In this document: positions 50,999-59,023 of the stretch, piece by piece | How positions within the stretch are numbered: position 1 is the first letter of the stretch | How the letters are laid out: the number at the start of each line of letters is the position of its first letter | NCBI RefSeq assembly: GCF_002101555.1 | Contig: NZ_LQOL01000081.1 | Span: 218,782 to 282,781, forward strand | DNA: 64,000 bases | Direction: 5' to 3' | Origin: Mycolicibacterium canariasense | GTDB lineage: Bacteria > Actinomycetota > Actinomycetes > Mycobacteriales > Mycobacteriaceae | Program-made: the position numbers and the translations under genes | Notes under the pieces: generated by a model | Seen by the model: the letters and a program-made list of their open reading frames with translations, nothing else | Database searches by the model: none | What the model was told of the DNA's origin: nothing

Positions 50999-51804
50999 TG
51001 GACGCCCGCACGTTGCCGACGACGCTGGGCCGGTTGCGGGTGCAGACCCGCGGCACCGGCGAGGTCATCCTGTTCTGGCCCAGCCTGCTGATGACCGGCG
51101 ACATGTGGGCCGGGCAGGCCGACGCGTTCGGCGCCGACCACCGGGTGGTGTTGATCGACCCGCCCGGCCACGGCGGCAGCGAAAGGCTCACCGCACCTTT
51201 CAGTTTCGCCGACTGCGCCCAAGTGGTCGTCGACCTGCTGGACGGCCTGGGAGTGCAGCGCGCGCATTTCGTCGGCAACTCGTGGGGCGGCATGATCGGC
51301 GGCACGTTCGCCGCCCGGTTCCCGGACCGGATCGGCCGGGCCGTGCTGATGAACTGCACCGCCTCGCCGGCCGGCGCCCGGCAGCGATTCGAGTACGGGC
51401 TGCTGCTGCGGGCCGCCAGCGCGCTCGGCGGTATCCGCGGTCCGCTGACCCGCGAGGTGCTCAAGGCCTTCCTCGGGCCGACCACCATGCGCACCCGGCC
51501 CGATGTGGTGGCCTTCGTCCGGGCGGCGGCCGCCCGCGTCGACGTGGGCTCGGTGTCGCAGGCGGTACGCAGCGTGGTGCCGCGCCGGCCGGATCAGCGC
51601 GCACTGCTGGCCGGGGTGCGTACACCGGTGCTGGTGGTCGCCGGCGCCGAGGATGCGACCTTCCCCCTCGAGGAGACGCTGGCGATGGCCGATGCCATCC
51701 CGGGTGCGGCCACGGCCGTGCTCGACGGGGTGGCGCACCTGGCCGCGCTGGAGAACCCGACCGTCGTCAACGCTCTGATCAAGGACTTTGTGTTCGGCGG
51801 GTAG
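50998..51804 (+). CDS. Alpha/beta hydrolase
   Basis: A 268-residue alpha/beta hydrolase: oxyanion region ILFWPSLLMTGDMW, strand VVLIDPPGHGGSE, nucleophile Ser95 in FVGNSWGGMIGG, acid in VVAGAEDATFPLEE and base His in DGVAHLAALENP. Ester, lactone or C-C hydrolase functions are all possible. Starts on the last base of the MTA nucleosidase stop (TGATG) and is followed 9 bp later by the P450 gene. Confidence 0.86.
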   Translation: MDARTLPTTLGRLRVQTRGTGEVILFWPSLLMTGDMWAGQADAFGADHRVVLIDPPGHGGSERLTAPFSFADCAQVVVDLLDGLGVQRAHFVGNSWGGMIGGTFAARFPDRIGRAVLMNCTASPAGARQRFEYGLLLRAASALGGIRGPLTREVLKAFLGPTTMRTRPDVVAFVRAAAARVDVGSVSQAVRSVVPRRPDQRALLAGVRTPVLVVAGAEDATFPLEETLAMADAIPGAATAVLDGVAHLAALENPTVVNALIKDFVFGG

Positions 51805-51813
51805 CGTCGAGGC

Positions 51814-53016
51814 ATGACGGCCCGTGTCTTACCGCCGGTGCACATGCGGCGCAACGGCTTCGACCCCACCCCCGAGCTCGCGGCGCTGCGTGCGGCGGCC
51901 GGGGTGCAGTCGGTGATCGGCCCGCTCGGAAATCAGGCTTACCTGATCACCCGGCACGAGGACGTCAAAGCCGTCCTCGCCGACCACGAACATTTCTCCA
52001 ACAGCCGGCCGGCGGATTTCACGCTGCCCGGGGCGCCGGAGGTCTCCGCCGCCGAGCAGGCCGCCGCGCGGGCGGGCAACCTGCTGGGCCAGGATCCCCC
52101 GGAGCATCAGCGGCTGCGGCGCATGCTCACCCCGGAATTCACCATCCGCCGGATGAAGCGGCTGGAACCGCGGATCGCCGAGATCGTCGAGCAGCGGCTG
52201 GATGCGATGGCCGACGCGGGTCCACCCACGGATCTGATCGCCGAATTCGCGCTGCCCATCCCGTCTTTGGTCATCTGCGAACTGCTCGGTGTGCCGTATG
52301 ACGACCGCGCCGGCTTCCAGGAACGGTCCGGGCGCCAACTCGACCTGTCGCTGCCCATCACCGAGCGCATGGCGCTGCAGCGGGAGAGCCGGGACTATAT
52401 GCGCGGGCTGGTCGTGGCGGCCCGGGCGGCTCCCGGCGAGGACATCCTCGGCATGCTGATCCGCGAACACGGCACCGAGCTGACCGACGACGAACTGGTT
52501 GGCATCGCCGGCCTGCTGTTGCTGGCCGGGCACGAGACCACGTCGAACATGCTGGGGTTGGGCACGCTGGCGTTGCTGCGTCATCCCGACCAGCTCGCGC
52601 TGATCCGCGATGATCCCGAGGCGGTGGCGCCGGCGATCGAGGAACTGCTGCGCTGGCTGTCGGTGGTGCAACACGCCATTCCGCGCTTCACCACCGCCGC
52701 CGTCGAGGTTTCGGGCGTGCCGATCCCCGCGCACAGCCTGGTGTTCGCGTCGCTGCCGGCGGGCAACCGGGACCCGTCGTTCGTCGACGCGCCCGATGAT
52801 CTCGACGTGCGCCGCGGCGCACCGGGGCACCTGGCCTTCGGCCACGGTGTGCACCATTGCCTGGGTGCACCGTTGGCCCGGATGGAGATGCGGATCGCGT
52901 TCCCCGCACTGTTCCGCCGCTTCCCCGGACTGGCCTTGGCCGAAGATTTCGAGGACGTCGAATTCCGGTCCTTTCATTTCATCTACGGATTGCGGTCATT
53001 GCAGGTGGGGTGGTGA
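51814..53016 (+). CDS. Cytochrome P450
   Basis: A 400-residue soluble bacterial P450. I-helix oxygen-activating motif AGHETT (238-243), ExxR at 277-280 (EELLR), heme loop FGHGVHHCLGAPLAR with ligand Cys349. Complete. Paired with its own ferredoxin by a 4-bp GTGA overlap, so electrons probably flow from a reductase elsewhere through that ferredoxin. The family number and substrate cannot be assigned; operon context suggests oxidation of a lipid or small molecule exported by the MMPL protein. Confidence 0.92.
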   Translation: MTARVLPPVHMRRNGFDPTPELAALRAAAGVQSVIGPLGNQAYLITRHEDVKAVLADHEHFSNSRPADFTLPGAPEVSAAEQAAARAGNLLGQDPPEHQRLRRMLTPEFTIRRMKRLEPRIAEIVEQRLDAMADAGPPTDLIAEFALPIPSLVICELLGVPYDDRAGFQERSGRQLDLSLPITERMALQRESRDYMRGLVVAARAAPGEDILGMLIREHGTELTDDELVGIAGLLLLAGHETTSNMLGLGTLALLRHPDQLALIRDDPEAVAPAIEELLRWLSVVQHAIPRFTTAAVEVSGVPIPAHSLVFASLPAGNRDPSFVDAPDDLDVRRGAPGHLAFGHGVHHCLGAPLARMEMRIAFPALFRRFPGLALAEDFEDVEFRSFHFIYGLRSLQVGW

Positions 53017-53210
53017 GCATGAAGGTGGAAGCCGACCGCGACGCGTGTGTTTCCGCGGGGAATTGTGTGATGGTCGCCGAGGCGGTCTTCGATCAGGACG
53101 ACGACGGTGTGGTGGTCGTGCTCGCCGACGAGGTGCCGTCCGGCGAGCAGGAACACGCCAGGGAGGCGGTCCGGCTCTGCCCGGCCGGCGCGCTGCGCGA
53201 AATCTCCTAG
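53013..53210 (+). CDS. 3Fe-4S ferredoxin partner of the P450
   Basis: A 65-residue ferredoxin: Cys12 and Cys18 in DACVSAGNCVMVA, Cys56 in RLCPAGAL. Three Cys with a non-Cys at the second position of the first motif are typical of actinobacterial 3Fe-4S (or 3Fe-X) ferredoxins serving P450s. GTG 53013 overlaps the P450 stop; ATG 53019 is an alternative. About 180 bp follow without a recognisable gene (53211-53391). Confidence 0.92.
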   Translation: MSMKVEADRDACVSAGNCVMVAEAVFDQDDDGVVVVLADEVPSGEQEHAREAVRLCPAGALREIS

Positions 53211-53391
53211 GCGGCTCCGGGTTGGCGTGTCGATTGCCCGCCTTCGAGCGACTTTTCAGCGACAACGGTCGAATAGTGTTGGGCCAGTTGACTTCCGGAT
53301 GTCAATGGTCGGCGGTTCGGCGCGTGCCCCGCGGCCTCCGTCACCGCCGCAACCAGCACACCATCGACGCCGACACCGAACCGCCACCGTT

Positions 53392-54075
53392 CTAGGTGGA
53401 TTCGCTGCCGTCACCGGTCCGGCCGGGCAGGTGGATGACGCCCGACCGCGCAAGCAGCATCAGGCTGACCACCAGCACCCACATCGGGAACACCAGTGTC
53501 AGCCAGACCGACGTATCGGCGGCCACCAGGACGATCAGCGCCATGGTGTAGGTGGCCAACGCCAGCCAGCGGGGCATCACACCGGTTTTCAGCCATATGG
53601 TGGCCAGCGAGATCATGAACACCGCGGCCATCCGCAGCGCGTAGGTCTTGCCGAGTGCGGTCAACGTCATGGTGGCGAAGGCCACCACCTCGGCCCGTGC
53701 GGGCTCGTCGAGCACATCGGTCCCGCTGTGCGCCAGGCCGATTCCCACCGACGTGGTGGCGAACACCATCGCCAGGAACAGCAGCCCGGCGCCCAGGAAC
53801 ACCGAGGAGAAGAACTTGTCCTCCACACCGGCGAACCCGTCTCGCACCACCCCGATGAACCACAGGAATGCGATCCCGGCGAACGGCATGAGCGTCGCGG
53901 CCACTTTGAGGTGGCCGCTGCCCGCGACGGTCCACTGGGCGCCGTGCGCGGCCCCGTCGGGCACCGTCGTCCACAGCAACACCAGCGCGGTGGTGAACAG
54001 CAGCGAGAAGAGGACACCCGCGGCCGCGGCGGCCCGCGGCGTGGTCAGGCGGCGGAACGGAAATGGCGTCGTCAC
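53392..54075 (-). CDS. Polytopic membrane protein, function unknown
   Basis: A 227-residue membrane protein with six predicted helices: AAAAAGVLFSLLFTTALVLL, then LKVAATLMPFAGIAFLWFIG, KFFSSVFLGAGLLFLAMVFA, ALRMAAVFMISLATIWLK, WLALATYTMALIVLVA and TLVFPMWVLVVSLMLL. Conserved only as a general actinobacterial integral membrane family. GTG 54075 chosen; an ATG 26 bp farther upstream is possible. No conserved operon partner. Confidence 0.7.
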   Translation of the reverse strand: MTTPFPFRRLTTPRAAAAAGVLFSLLFTTALVLLWTTVPDGAAHGAQWTVAGSGHLKVAATLMPFAGIAFLWFIGVVRDGFAGVEDKFFSSVFLGAGLLFLAMVFATTSVGIGLAHSGTDVLDEPARAEVVAFATMTLTALGKTYALRMAAVFMISLATIWLKTGVMPRWLALATYTMALIVLVAADTSVWLTLVFPMWVLVVSLMLLARSGVIHLPGRTGDGSEST

Positions 54076-54125
54076 GGCGTCATGGTCGCATCTGGAGCGC
54101 ATCCGACGCGGGTGAACCGACGCCC

Positions 54126-54245
54126 TTAGTGCCGGGCGTGGGCCGCCTCGTGCCGGACGATGCCGTGCCGGCCGCACCGGTGGCTGCCTGCGGCAGGGAC
54201 GGCGGTGCAGCCGGGGCTTCGGCAGGGGCGATCGAGATAGGTCAT
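54126..54245 (-). CDS. 39-residue Cys/His-rich putative zinc-binding peptide
   Basis: ATG 54245 is preceded by a textbook ribosome binding site (GGAGG, 7-nt spacing). The product reads MTYLDRPCRSPGC then HRCGRHGIVRHEAAHARH, with Cys8, Cys13, Cys24 and His27 able to form a C-x4-C-x10-C-x2-H zinc site. It ends at TAA 54126. No family recognised. The RBS and metal-site pattern make it a credible small gene; transcription is unproven. Confidence 0.5.
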   Translation of the reverse strand: MTYLDRPCRSPGCTAVPAAGSHRCGRHGIVRHEAAHARH

Positions 54246-54386
54246 CGAGGATCCTCCAAGTTTCGGGTGGGACGGGTGTAGCGTGAGAGGTATCCAAGCC
54301 GACGAGGCTCAGGCACTTCACCCGCTTTCCGTCTTGCGCGTTGTGCGTCTTGTGTTGGCACACGAATCAACTGTCGAGGAACGCGT

Positions 54387-54527
54387 ATGCACTCCAACGA
54401 TCTCTTCTCACATCCGGACCGGCCCGAGGTCACCGGTGACGTCGGCAACGACGACGTCACGACGCTGACGTTCTCGGATCGCCCGACCGCACCGCGGAAG
54501 TGCCACCCGGCCGTTGGCACGGCGTGA
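54387..54527 (+). CDS. 46-residue small ORF upstream of DUF5994 gene
   Basis: ATG 54387 is preceded by GAGGA with 6-nt spacing; the 46-codon frame ends at 54527, 2 bp before the DUF5994 ATG and overlapping a GTG start of it as GTGA. The product (MHSNDLFSHPDRPEV onward) is acidic, without obvious motif. Could be a real small protein or a coupling leader peptide. The remaining intergenic stretch 54246-54386 shows no other gene. Confidence 0.45.
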   Translation: MHSNDLFSHPDRPEVTGDVGNDDVTTLTFSDRPTAPRKCHPAVGTA

Positions 54528-54529
54528 GC

Positions 54530-54991
54530 ATGGCATCCCAGCGTGTGCCGCGGCCGGTGCGTCTGACGCTCGCCGCGCAGCTGGGATCCGATATCGACGG
54601 CGCGTGGTGGCCGCGCGGCGCCTCCCTCGCGGCCGAACTGACCGAGCTGGTGACGGCGCTGCACCCGAAGTTGGGTCAGCTCACCGATATTCGAGTCAAT
54701 TGGTCGGCGGTCGAGGGGCCGCCGGACCTGCACATGGTGGCCCTCGGTGGCGCCGCCATCGCGGCCAACCGCCGCCCCCGGCTGTTGTTGGCCATCGGCA
54801 CGCAGGCACGAGCGAAACTGCTCGTCATACCGAGCACCACGTCGATCGAGCTGGGCATCATGGTGATGAAAGTCAGTGCGGGACTTGATGTTCAGCACTC
54901 AGAAGAAGTTGGCGCGCGAGTTCATTCGGCGCAGCGGATTCTGCTGGCGGCCCAAACCGAGAGCTCGACCTGGGGGCGCGTCATCGCCTGA
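54530..54991 (+). CDS. DUF5994 family protein
   Basis: A 153-residue protein with the DUF5994 opening VRLTLAAQLGSDIDGAWWPR and AELTELVTALHPKLGQLTDI, then RVNWSAVEGPPDL and RPRLLLAIGTQARAKLLVIP. The family is frequent in mycobacteria, often in several copies, with no assigned biochemistry. ATG 54530 is used; the GTG 6 bp upstream is an alternative coupled to the small ORF. Confidence 0.72.
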   Translation: MASQRVPRPVRLTLAAQLGSDIDGAWWPRGASLAAELTELVTALHPKLGQLTDIRVNWSAVEGPPDLHMVALGGAAIAANRRPRLLLAIGTQARAKLLVIPSTTSIELGIMVMKVSAGLDVQHSEEVGARVHSAQRILLAAQTESSTWGRVIA

Positions 54992-55007
54992 GCTCGGGCA
55001 CAGAGAC

Positions 55008-55041
55008 GAAAAGGCTGGCGCAGCCGAAGCTGCGCCAGCCT
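55008..55041 (-). terminator. Intrinsic terminator of the cold-shock gene (UUCG hairpin)
   Basis: A perfect 13-bp stem (55012-55024 with 55029-55041) closes on TTCG read from the minus strand, the extra-stable C(UUCG)G tetraloop, and is followed on that strand by TTTT. It lies 16 bp after the cold-shock stop codon. The plus-strand DUF5994 gene ends nearby, so it may serve both, but the T-run favours the minus strand. Confidence 0.82.
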
Positions 55042-55057
55042 CTCAAGTCAGGTTCGT

Positions 55058-55261
55058 TCAGATTACCGAAACGCCCACTGCCTGCGGGCCTTTCGCGCCC
55101 TGCTCGATCTCGAACTGAACGCGAGCGTTCTCCTCGAGCGAGCGGAAGCCACTTCCGCTGATCTCGCTGTAGTGGACGAAAACATCGGCCGCTCCGCCAT
55201 CAGGAGCGATGAAGCCGAAGCCCTTTTCGCCGTTGAACCATTTCACAGTGCCCTGTGCCAT
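55058..55261 (-). CDS. cspA: Cold-shock protein (CspA family)
   Basis: A 67-residue single-stranded nucleic acid-binding protein. RNP1 GEKGFGFIAPDG and RNP2 DVFVHYSEI are intact; total length and C-terminus are typical CspA. ATG 55261 (MAQGTVKWFN) chosen; a start 18 bp upstream adds non-family residues. The ~95 bp upstream contain AT-rich leader sequence usual for cold-shock mRNAs, and a strong terminator follows the gene. Confidence 0.94.
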   Translation of the reverse strand: MAQGTVKWFNGEKGFGFIAPDGGAADVFVHYSEISGSGFRSLEENARVQFEIEQGAKGPQAVGVSVI

Positions 55262-55357
55262 TGAACTTACTTCTCTCATTTACAAGCGCGACAACCAAAA
55301 TGTGCGCTATCTGACGGTAACACCCCGAAGGCATAACCGCACCATCGGAACTGCGCG

Positions 55358-56002
55358 CTAGGGCTGACCCGGCAGCAACCTGATCATCAGACCGTTGCCC
55401 TCGGCGAGCAGATTGCCTGCACCGTCGAGCAATTCTGCGTTGACGTAAGCCTTGCGACCCTCGACTTCCCTGATCCAACCCCGCGCGGTCAGCGTGGTGT
55501 CGATCGGCGTCACCTTGCGGTAGTCGACGTGCAGGAAGGCGGTCCGGCTGATGGGCCGGCTCGCGGCGTGGATGACCATGCCGAAGATGGAATCGAACAG
55601 CAGCGGCAGCACGCCACCGTGCACGGCATGGTTGCCACCCACGTGATAGCGGCTGAACTGCACCTGCAGTTCCACGCCCTCGGCCTCGAACTTCGTCACG
55701 TGCCAGGGCGGCATGAGCAGGCTGCCGGCTCCGGGCAGACTCGGCACCCGGTTGGCGGGCCCTTCGCCCTCGGCCGCCCGGTACGGGTCCAACAGCTTGA
55801 CCAGGTCCTCGACCCGGTCGGCGGCCTCGTCCCAGGTGGCGCTGTCGGGGTTGACCGAAACCGCCAGGTCCTGCGCACGGCGCATCGCCGTGAGGAAGCG
55901 ACCGAACCCTGGGCCGGGGTCGGCGGCTTCGAACACCGGAAATCCGCCATGCCGGTCGTACTCGGGGTCGGCGCGCCGCGGGTCCAGACCGAAATCGGTC
56001 AC
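55358..56002 (-). CDS. PaaI/hotdog-fold thioesterase
   Basis: A 214-residue hotdog thioesterase-like protein; the C-terminal half carries the 4HBT pattern GGNHAVHGGVLPLLFDSIFG and TAFLHVDYRKVTPIDTTLTA. The N-terminal ~110 residues are a mycobacterial extension seen in related proteins. GTG 56002 overlaps the purA stop by 4 bp, so co-translation is likely although no functional link to purine synthesis is apparent. Acyl-CoA substrate unknown. Confidence 0.8.
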   Translation of the reverse strand: MTDFGLDPRRADPEYDRHGGFPVFEAADPGPGFGRFLTAMRRAQDLAVSVNPDSATWDEAADRVEDLVKLLDPYRAAEGEGPANRVPSLPGAGSLLMPPWHVTKFEAEGVELQVQFSRYHVGGNHAVHGGVLPLLFDSIFGMVIHAASRPISRTAFLHVDYRKVTPIDTTLTARGWIREVEGRKAYVNAELLDGAGNLLAEGNGLMIRLLPGQP

Positions 56003-57294
56003 GGGGCCGCCAGGATGTCGCGCCGCACGATGGTCTGGTCCCGGCCGGGACCGACCCCGATGCACGACACCTGCGCACCCGCCAGTTCCTCCAGCCGCAG
56101 CACGTAGTCCCGCGCCTTGGCCGGCAGCTCGTCGAACTCGCGGGCGCCGGAGATGTCCTCCCACCAGCCGGGCAGCTCTTCGTAGATCGGTTCGGCGCGG
56201 GCGATATCCGATTGGGTCATCGGCATCTCGTCGGTGCGCTTGCCGTCGACCGTGTAGCCGACGCACACCGGCACCGTCTCCAGACTCGACAGCACGTCCA
56301 GCTTGGTCAGGAAGTAGTCGGTGATGCCGTTGACCCGTGTCGCGTAGCGGGCGATGACGGCGTCGAACCAGCCGCAGCGCCGCGGCCGGCCGGTCGTCAC
56401 GCCGACCTCACCGCCGGTCTTGGCGAGGTAGGCGCCGTGCTCGTCGAACAGTTCGGTCGGGAACGGGCCCGAGCCCACCCGGGTGGTGTAGGCCTTCAGG
56501 ATGCCCAGCACGGTGGTGATGCGGGTCGGTCCGATGCCCGAGCCCACGGCCGCGCCACCGGCAGTCGGGTTGGACGACGTCACGAACGGGTAGGTGCCGT
56601 GGTCCACGTCGAGCAGGGTGCCTTGGGAACCCTCCAGGAGCACCGTCTGGCCGTCCTCGAGCGCCTGGTTGAGCAGCAGCCGGGCGTCGGCGATCCGGTG
56701 CTTGAAACCCTCGGCCTGGGCCAGCAGGCTTTCCACGACCTCGGCCGGGTCCAGGGCCTTGCGGTTGTAGATCTTCACCAGCACCTGGTTCTTGAACTCC
56801 AGGGCCGCCTCGATCTTGTTGGCCAACTGCTGCTCGTCGAGCACGTCGGCGACACGGATCCCGATGCGGGCGATCTTGTCCTGATAGCAGGGACCGATCC
56901 CGCGGCCGGTGGTGCCGATCTTCTTGCTGCCCATGTACCGCTCGGTCACCTTGTCGATGGCGACGTGGTAGGGCATGAGCAGGTGCGCGTCGGCCGAGAT
57001 CAGCAGGCCGGACGTGTCGACGCCGCGCTCCTCAAGACCGGACAGCTCGGTGAGCAGCACCCCGGGGTCGACGACGACACCGTTGCCGATGACGTTGGTG
57101 ACACCCGGGGTGAGGATGCCCGAGGGGATCAGGTGCAGGGCGAAGTTCTCGCCCGTCGGCAGCACCACGGTATGACCCGCGTTGTTACCGCCCTGGTAGC
57201 GCACAACCCAGTGCACGCGTCCACCGAGAAGATCGGTGGCCTTACCTTTGCCCTCGTCACCCCACTGGGCCCCGATGAGCACGATTGCCGGCAT
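55999..57294 (-). CDS. purA: Adenylosuccinate synthetase PurA
   Basis: Joins IMP and aspartate with GTP in AMP synthesis; 431 residues. GTP loop VLIGAQWGDEGKGKATDLLG at the N-terminus, GNNAGHTVV, GTTGRGIGPCYQDK, TTGRPRRCGWFDAVI, and KLDVLSSLETVPVCVGY are family signatures. Start ATG 57294. In M. tuberculosis purA is Rv0357c and the divergent next gene is Rv0358, as here. Confidence 0.96.
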   Translation of the reverse strand: MPAIVLIGAQWGDEGKGKATDLLGGRVHWVVRYQGGNNAGHTVVLPTGENFALHLIPSGILTPGVTNVIGNGVVVDPGVLLTELSGLEERGVDTSGLLISADAHLLMPYHVAIDKVTERYMGSKKIGTTGRGIGPCYQDKIARIGIRVADVLDEQQLANKIEAALEFKNQVLVKIYNRKALDPAEVVESLLAQAEGFKHRIADARLLLNQALEDGQTVLLEGSQGTLLDVDHGTYPFVTSSNPTAGGAAVGSGIGPTRITTVLGILKAYTTRVGSGPFPTELFDEHGAYLAKTGGEVGVTTGRPRRCGWFDAVIARYATRVNGITDYFLTKLDVLSSLETVPVCVGYTVDGKRTDEMPMTQSDIARAEPIYEELPGWWEDISGAREFDELPAKARDYVLRLEELAGAQVSCIGVGPGRDQTIVRRDILAAP

Positions 57295-57363
57295 GGCATT
57301 TCTCCCGCTTAAAGTGATGCAGCCGGTGACCCACCATATCCGAGCGCGGCCACAGGAGAGGCG

Positions 57364-57984
57364 TTGACCACCACAGACAGCGATCGAGAGATCAGTGTGC
57401 TGGTCTTCGGTGACCGACGGATTCCGCCCGCATTGTTGCGCTGTCCTGCGGTGATGGTGACCGAGCCGGCGGATGTCGACGCCGCGTTCACCGCCCGCCG
57501 GCTCGTCGTGCTGGGGTCCGAATCCGATCTTGCGACGGTGTTGGGCCGGTTGATGCGCGCCGACCGTCTCGACATCGAAGTCGCCCGGGTGGGCCGGTGG
57601 CGGTCGGGGCGGCGGGCCCGCACCGGTGCGGTGACACGGCTGCCACTGATCCGGGACGAAACCGGCACCGTGCTGGTCGGCACCGCGTATTGGCTCCCAC
57701 CGGATGAGTCGGCTCGTCATATCGAGGGCGAGGCGGTGGTGGACGACACCGTGCTGTTCGACGGCACGGCCACCGCGGTGCGCATCGAACCGATCGCGGC
57801 GCAGCCAGGGCTGCGGGCCAGCGTGCTCACCGCCCGCATGCGGCCCGAACAGTGGGTGACCGGCCGGGCGGTGCAACTCGGCACCACCGGGGCCGTGGTG
57901 GTGCGCGACGGGGTCCGGGTGCCGCGGCCGGTGCGGCGGTCGACGTTCTACCGGCATACCCAGGGCTGGCTGTCGGTCCGCTGA
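57364..57984 (+). CDS. Conserved hypothetical protein (Rv0358-like)
   Basis: A 206-residue protein without transmembrane segments: VLVFGDRRIPPALLRCPAVM, RRLVVLGSESDLATVLGRLM and later beta-rich stretches. It pairs with divergent purA, as Rv0358 does in M. tuberculosis. TTG 57364 preceded by GGAGAGG is the best start. Function unknown; a nucleotide-binding Rossmann-like start is possible from the alternating hydrophobic pattern, but no motif is diagnostic. Confidence 0.76.
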   Translation: MTTTDSDREISVLVFGDRRIPPALLRCPAVMVTEPADVDAAFTARRLVVLGSESDLATVLGRLMRADRLDIEVARVGRWRSGRRARTGAVTRLPLIRDETGTVLVGTAYWLPPDESARHIEGEAVVDDTVLFDGTATAVRIEPIAAQPGLRASVLTARMRPEQWVTGRAVQLGTTGAVVVRDGVRVPRPVRRSTFYRHTQGWLSVR

Positions 57985-57990
57985 CCCGGG

Positions 57991-58896
57991 CTACTGCAGG
58001 CCAAGCCGTGTGATCAGCCACTGCCGCAGCGCGGGACCGTAGTCGTCGCGTTCCAGCGCGAAGTCCACCGCGGCCTTCAGGTACCCGCCGGGGTTGCCCA
58101 GGTCGTGCCGGTTCCCGCGATGCACCACGACGTGTACCGGGTGCCCCTGTTCGATCAGCAGGGCGATCGCGTCGGTGAGTTGTAGTTCGCCGCCGGCGCC
58201 CGGCTCGATCTGGCGGAGTGCATCGAAGATCGCGCGATCCAGGATGTACCGGCCGGCAGCAGCGAACGACGACGGGGCGTCCTGCGGCCGTGGTTTCTCC
58301 ACCATGCCGACGACCTTGAGCACGTTCGGGTTCGCGGCATCGGGAACCTCCTCGACGGCGAACACACCGTAGGCGCTGATCTCCTCGGGCGCGACGTCGA
58401 TGGCGCACATCACCGAGCCGCCGCGTTTGATGCGCACCTTGCCCATCGTCTCCAGGACGCCGGTCGGCAGCACGAGGTCGTCGGGCAGCAGCACCGCGAT
58501 GGCGTCCTCGTCGGGCAGCAGGGTCGCTTCGACACATCCCACCGCGTGTCCCAGACCCAACGGGGCCTTCTGCACCACCGACTCGACCTTGATCAGCGCG
58601 GACGACCGGCGCACCTTCTCCAGCATCAGGTGCTTGCCACGGGCCAGCAGCGTGCCTTCGAGCACCAGATCCTCGACGAAGTGCGCCACGACACCGTCCT
58701 TGCCTTCGGAGGTGACGATGACCAATCGATCGGCCCCGGCTGCCGCGGCCTCGGCTGCGACCAGTTCGATTCCGGGCGTGTCCACGACGGGTAGCAGCTC
58801 CTTGGGCACCGTCTTGGTGGCCGGCAGGAACCGGGTGCCCAGACCGGCCGCCGGGACGACCGCGGTGTATGGAAGTATCCTGCGCGACTGCGTCAT
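57991..58896 (-). CDS. galU: UTP-glucose-1-phosphate uridylyltransferase (GalU-type)
   Basis: Makes UDP-glucose; 301 residues. Nucleotidyltransferase signature AVVPAAGLGTRFLPATKTVP and KELLPVVDTPGIELVAAEA; LPDDLVLP, AYGVFAVEEV, MVEKPRPQDAPS, GRYILDRAIF are GalU motifs. M. tuberculosis GalU lies elsewhere, so this may be a paralogue. Being next to a glycosyltransferase/acyltransferase locus it could feed UDP-glucose to polysaccharide synthesis (inference). Confidence 0.9.
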   Translation of the reverse strand: MTQSRRILPYTAVVPAAGLGTRFLPATKTVPKELLPVVDTPGIELVAAEAAAAGADRLVIVTSEGKDGVVAHFVEDLVLEGTLLARGKHLMLEKVRRSSALIKVESVVQKAPLGLGHAVGCVEATLLPDEDAIAVLLPDDLVLPTGVLETMGKVRIKRGGSVMCAIDVAPEEISAYGVFAVEEVPDAANPNVLKVVGMVEKPRPQDAPSSFAAAGRYILDRAIFDALRQIEPGAGGELQLTDAIALLIEQGHPVHVVVHRGNRHDLGNPGGYLKAAVDFALERDDYGPALRQWLITRLGLQ

Positions 58897-59023
58897 TCAC
58901 CGATAGTATCGGCGCAGCGGCCGCATCGCCATCCAGGGATCGTGAACAACCGGAGTCGAGCCGGAGATGTCAGCCGTTTGACCGACATTGTTGTTTATCA
59001 ACGTAATTCACGGGAGGTACCGG

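Noticed and set aside
53211..53391. Small gene between the ferredoxin and the membrane protein
   Set aside because: Open frames exist on the plus strand but none has a ribosome binding site, coding composition or motif; no hairpin terminator was seen either.
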